Assembly (NCBI GenBank): GCA_950106755.1
Contig: OX467083.1
Span: forward strand, 36,513,029 to 36,577,028
Length of the DNA: 64,000 nucleotides
Direction of reading: 5' to 3'
Source of the DNA: Climacium dendroides
Lineage: Eukaryota; Streptophyta; Bryopsida; Hypnales; Climaciaceae
This document shows, one piece after another, positions 60,583 through 64,000 of this stretch. The position numbers and the translations under genes were made by a program. How positions within the stretch are numbered: the stretch's first letter is position 1; every line of letters starts with the position of its first letter. Under the pieces are notes generated by a model. It searched no databases and was not told the origin of the DNA. It worked only from the letters and a program-made list of their open reading frames with translations.

Positions 60583-61792
60583 TTAACCCCTAAAGGATTC
60601 TGACTATATTTTCATCAACAATGCTCCAAAATTGTCATCTCTAGTACAAGTACTAAATTTTTGAAGAAAACCATTTTTGAACACATCTAACTATAGGATC
60701 TTATATAACTTTGGTTTGAGAAGATGTAGAAAAAATTTCAAAATTTTTCAGTGTGTAGATTGCAAGATATTAGCATTTGAAGTAACAAATATCTTGTTTT
60801 TGTCCCTATGAAAAAATGGGCAACTACACTTCACAAGTTAGGTCAAATTCTTATAAAAAAATGTTCAAAATGGTGGTTCCTCTTTAGATTCATTCTTGAA
60901 GTCAAGTTAGCTACATGCTTGAAAATATTCAAACCATTTGGAATTGTAAAACATATAGGGAAAAAATAGAGAGTAGAAAGAAGTAGAGAATGATTCAAAA
61001 TACTAAATTGTTAAAAATTTATTTATGAAATTGAAAAATGCCAATTCCAATGGTGGCAATGTTGTAATAAATAATCTACATCCTATGATTTTAATTTTTT
61101 TCCAAAATATTGGAAATTGAGTTAAATAAAGGACTACAAAGTTAGAATATAGATTCTATAACTACCCATAAACTACCCACAACTAAAACTCCTCATAACT
61201 TTCATCTCATTAATCAAAATGAAATGTATCAAAGATTTTAATGTATAAATTAATCTAGAGAACCAATTTCAAATTTTTTTATTTCAAAAAAACAATTATT
61301 AAAGAAGTTTCTTTTGCTGCCCAGATTGCCTGTTGAATGTTGAAAATTACATATTATTCAATAACTTTTTAACCATGTAGTCAAAAGTTATGAAAATTGT
61401 TGGAACTTAAAGCTACTGCTCGGGAAAATGTTGTGTGAAAATTTCAGCAAAAAATTGTAAAAATTCTATGCATAGTGAGTTGCCCAAAGTTGCTTTGTTG
61501 CCAAAAAACACCAATTAAGGCCATATTTGTTATATTGAGACTTTTGATAGTCTCATTTTTATCCTCGACTTGAAGATAAATCATAATAACTGTTCAATTT
61601 TAAGACTATTTGGTAAGTTGGGATTTCAATGTATTAATATATATATAAACCTTTGATTTTCCAAAGGTTGCAGGCTCATCTTATCTTCGACTTGAGGATA
61701 AATCACTATAATTGTTTTAGGGTTGTAGTCTCAAAATGTGCAGATTGTCTCATTTTAACGAATAAGGTCATAATTTGTCCTTTAAGGGTTAA
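60583..61792 (+). mobile_element. TTAACCCCTAAAG-family element, copy F
   Basis: It begins TTAACCCCTAAAGGAT and ends GTCCTTTAAGGGTTAA. At about 1.2 kb it is longer than the others; the extra length is in the right third. Shared interior blocks include ATTGTCATCTCTAGTAC and TAGATTGCAAGATATTAGCA. Confidence 0.65.
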
Positions 61793-62677
61793 AGTTAAAA
61801 TTTTCAAATAATATAAGTGAACATACGTTGATGGCCAATATTTGTTTGTTTCAAGCTTTGACATCATTGATGTCATACCATCAAAGAGAAAAAAATATAA
61901 ACATCTTAGTTTTGAAAATTAGTCATAAAATGTGGGCAATGTTATATTGTGCTATTCCTAAAGAATTTCTTGTATAACCCCAATACCTCTTTTCATAGAA
62001 TCTTACAACAAAGTCCTTAAAAATTTCATAAAGAAGTTGGTGCTTATTTTAAAATATATATAATTCATTTTGCAAATTATTACTTTAGAAGCAAACGCAA
62101 GAGATTGGTAACACCCATTTATTTTTTAGCACTATTTTTGGGCAATTGCGTACAACTCAAAAAACATTAGCATTTAGACAATATTTTGTATTTTGTGAAG
62201 AAAATATTCATTTGTTTTAAGAAATAGTTAATTCATTTTAAAACAAAACCACTCTTCACAATGACAAAAATAATAAGCAATGGCCTTCCAACTACCTACT
62301 TGCTTCCTATAAGCAATATTAATAATTCAAGTTTAGGAAAATTGATACTAACTAAAATAGAGTTATGTTCAGATAACAATCTTTGAAAATGCATAGGCTT
62401 TAAAATTGTCTACATCTTCAAATGTACACTATGTGTATATGTTTCTTTTTCATAGCCTTCAACAATGTATAAACATTGTACATTTTAGGAGGTGAGTGAC
62501 TTTAGAGCCCTATGCCACTTCAATTTCAGAATTTCATAACTATATCCATGAAGCTCCAAAAATATGAAACGACAATTCCACTTTTTTTTTCAAGGAATAT
62601 TTACTGAAAATCATTTCATCAAGCTTAGCCTCCCCCAAAATTCAGTCTCAGCTTTGAGTTGGGCGATTTATGGACCT

Positions 62678-63905
62678 CTTACCTTACTAATTCCGTTTCA
62701 CTTTCAACTAAAATTTTATTACTAATGTACTCAATACAAACTGATATTTATATCTACCTCAAAGGGTTTTTTCACTGAAATTTTTTGAGCTATTTATTTG
62801 TTGGAGCTGTTTATTTATACGAACCCCATGAAGCCAACAATAGGCACCAGTCAGCATGGCCTCCCAGTGGGATGATATTAACTTTCTCAGATCCCGGGGG
62901 TGATGGCCTGACCACCTCACCAAACCCATCCCCCATCACCAGACTTACGTTTCGCAGGAGCCAACTATGAAGATGTATTATAACTGAATTCTCCCCCCAG
63001 TTTACACCAGTGTGATTACGGAACGTGAAGCACTCTGCGCTTCAGAGTTTCACGAGGACACAATTTATCCACGAGGACACAATTTATCCAAAATTTAATG
63101 ATGGAAACATTCTAATGTTTAAAAATTAAATCTGAGTGAAACTGAAGTAAATGCGGGGGGTCGACTGTTCACTTTTCTGTGCAAATCGCTTGCATTTATT
63201 TCACACACAAAAAAAAAAAAGCAGCACAGTACTGTTGTGTGTAAACGAAGAAATTGGGACATAATACAGGTGAACAAGAGTCATTTTATTTACGCACGTT
63301 TCAGAACCATCCTCGGGATGCAAATTTTGAACGCAATGAATTGGATGAGCAGCTCTGGACTCTCCTCATTGGATGAGATAGCCTTGTATTATTTGCAAAA
63401 CTTTAAAACTCATTTCATACAAATGAGACACAAATGTGTCAAATTTCGACTTCCAGCTTTTCAAAACACTCTTCCAATCTCTTCTCAGCTATCAAAAAAC
63501 ATTAACTGATGCACTGTACATATTGTACATAATAACTCACGATCATCTACTAACTTCAATGTAACCGTTTACCTGAAGAATGTCTCAAACTACAAACGTC
63601 TAAACAATCAGTTCACACTCTCTTCCAATTAATAAAGTAGAAACACCTACGGTTGCTAGGGTCCCAACGTTTTCATACAATTAGATGCTCAGCAGTTGTA
63701 CATCTCCTACATCAAAATATGTACCTGCAGTCAAAAAAGCATTTTGAGATGGTTCCCAATAAAAACTCACACCCTTCATGAGTTTCACAGTTCTTCGGTG
63801 CGTTGGAATCCTTTTTCAATTGCCAACAAAAACATCAATAAAAACATATTCAGACTAACAAAGGTCAACAGAAAAAGTCCATACCTTAGAACAAGTCCGT
63901 TGGAT
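62678..63905. other. Spacer and 3' flank of the edge gene
   Basis: The part around 62820-63000 is less AT-rich but shows no domain. A 19-bp direct duplication lies at 63052-63089. The final few hundred bases before 63906 are presumed 3' untranslated region of the minus-strand gene that enters from the right edge. Confidence 0.45.
63052..63089. repeat. 19-bp perfect tandem duplication
   Basis: ACGAGGACACAATTTATCC occurs twice, back to back, without a mismatch. Confidence 0.95.
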
Positions 63906-64000
63906 TCACTTGGGCAAGCCCTTGGGACTGTCTTGGGCATGAATGTGGGCGTAACGCTGCTTCTTGTTGCGGTGGTTGGCAAGAATCCACGCGACCGTCA
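63906..64000 (-). CDS. C-terminal exon of an unidentified protein, cut by the window edge
   Basis: On the minus strand a frame entering from the right edge reads WILANHRNKKQRYAHIHAQD, then SPKGLPK and a TGA at 63908-63906. Codons are GC-ending in contrast with the AT-rich DNA beyond the stop, and the basic tail looks like the end of a small protein. I do not recognise the family. The plus-strand frame over the same bases is hydrophobic and could be misread as a membrane protein. Confidence 0.4.
   Translation of the reverse strand, partial: TVAWILANHRNKKQRYAHIHAQDSPKGLPK

Larger units (their letters stand above)
57644..62677. mobile_element. 5.0-kb unit bounded by inverted repeats of about 300 bp
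   Basis: The left arm (57644-57949) and right arm (62390-62677) are diverged inverse copies. Matching blocks include AGGTTCATAAATC against AGGTCCATAAATC at the tips, GCATAGGGCTCTAAAATCAC against GCATAGGGCTCTAAAGTCAC, and ACAATTTTAGAGCCTAT against ACAATTTTAAAGCCTAT at the inner edges. The interior has no coding frame of note and holds TTAACCCC-family copies E and F. No target duplication was found. Long terminal inverted repeats recall Mutator-like elements. Confidence 0.65.

Noticed and set aside
63785..63982. Hydrophobic minus-strand open frame near the right edge
   Set aside because: It overlaps the edge exon in another frame and continues into AT-rich 3' flank; composition explains the hydrophobic run.
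1..64000. tRNA, rRNA or other structured RNA genes
   Set aside because: I looked for cloverleaf hallmarks such as GGTTCGA-type loops and saw none convincing, but a covariance search would be needed to exclude them.

Overview
This window is nuclear DNA of a land plant. Genes have GT-AG introns, and the families are typical of plants: a receptor-like cytoplasmic kinase, a plastid membrane protein, DGAT2 and GDSL esterases. Long AT-rich gaps full of DNA transposons, and the style of the GDSL proteins, make me think of a non-seed plant such as a moss or relative, but that is a weak inference. Five genes were rebuilt completely by reading splice sites and checking codon phase; a sixth is cut by the right edge, and one broken exon of unknown origin is also present.

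Layout. 1-16.3 kb: gene-poor and AT-rich, with small CACTA-like elements, a (TA)n tract, MITEs, a 715-bp foldback and a decayed L1-type LINE (11.65-15.8 kb). 17.2-19.5 kb (+): an RLCK-type pseudokinase. 20.6-22.8 kb (-): a small glycine-rich single-pass plastid protein, convergent with it. 23-37 kb: transposon territory, with a complete 2.28-kb CACTA-type element (13 palindromic 38-bp repeats) and a 6.2-kb plant mariner (DD39D transposase with three nonsense codons). 37.9-41.1 kb (+): a complete nine-exon DGAT2. 42.0-44.5 kb and 49.5-51.9 kb (-): two paralogous GDSL esterases, separated by a dense cluster of palindromic MITEs. 53.8-54.9 kb: an unrecognised coding fragment split by a pogo-like MITE. 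55.0-57.6 kb: the larger pogo-like relative with a nearly intact DDE transposase. 57.6-62.7 kb: a 5-kb unit bounded by long inverted repeats. 63.9-64.0 kb (-): C-terminal end of another gene.

Working together. DGAT2 (last step of triacylglycerol synthesis in the ER) lies convergent to two secreted GDSL acyl-ester hydrolases. This may be simple proximity; nothing in the sequence shows co-regulation. The strongest theme is the mobile DNA: at least six terminal-inverted-repeat families, several with autonomous-looking partners and diagnostic target-site duplications, nested in each other and in genes. All coordinates and translations were read by eye; family names rest on remembered motifs, not on a search.
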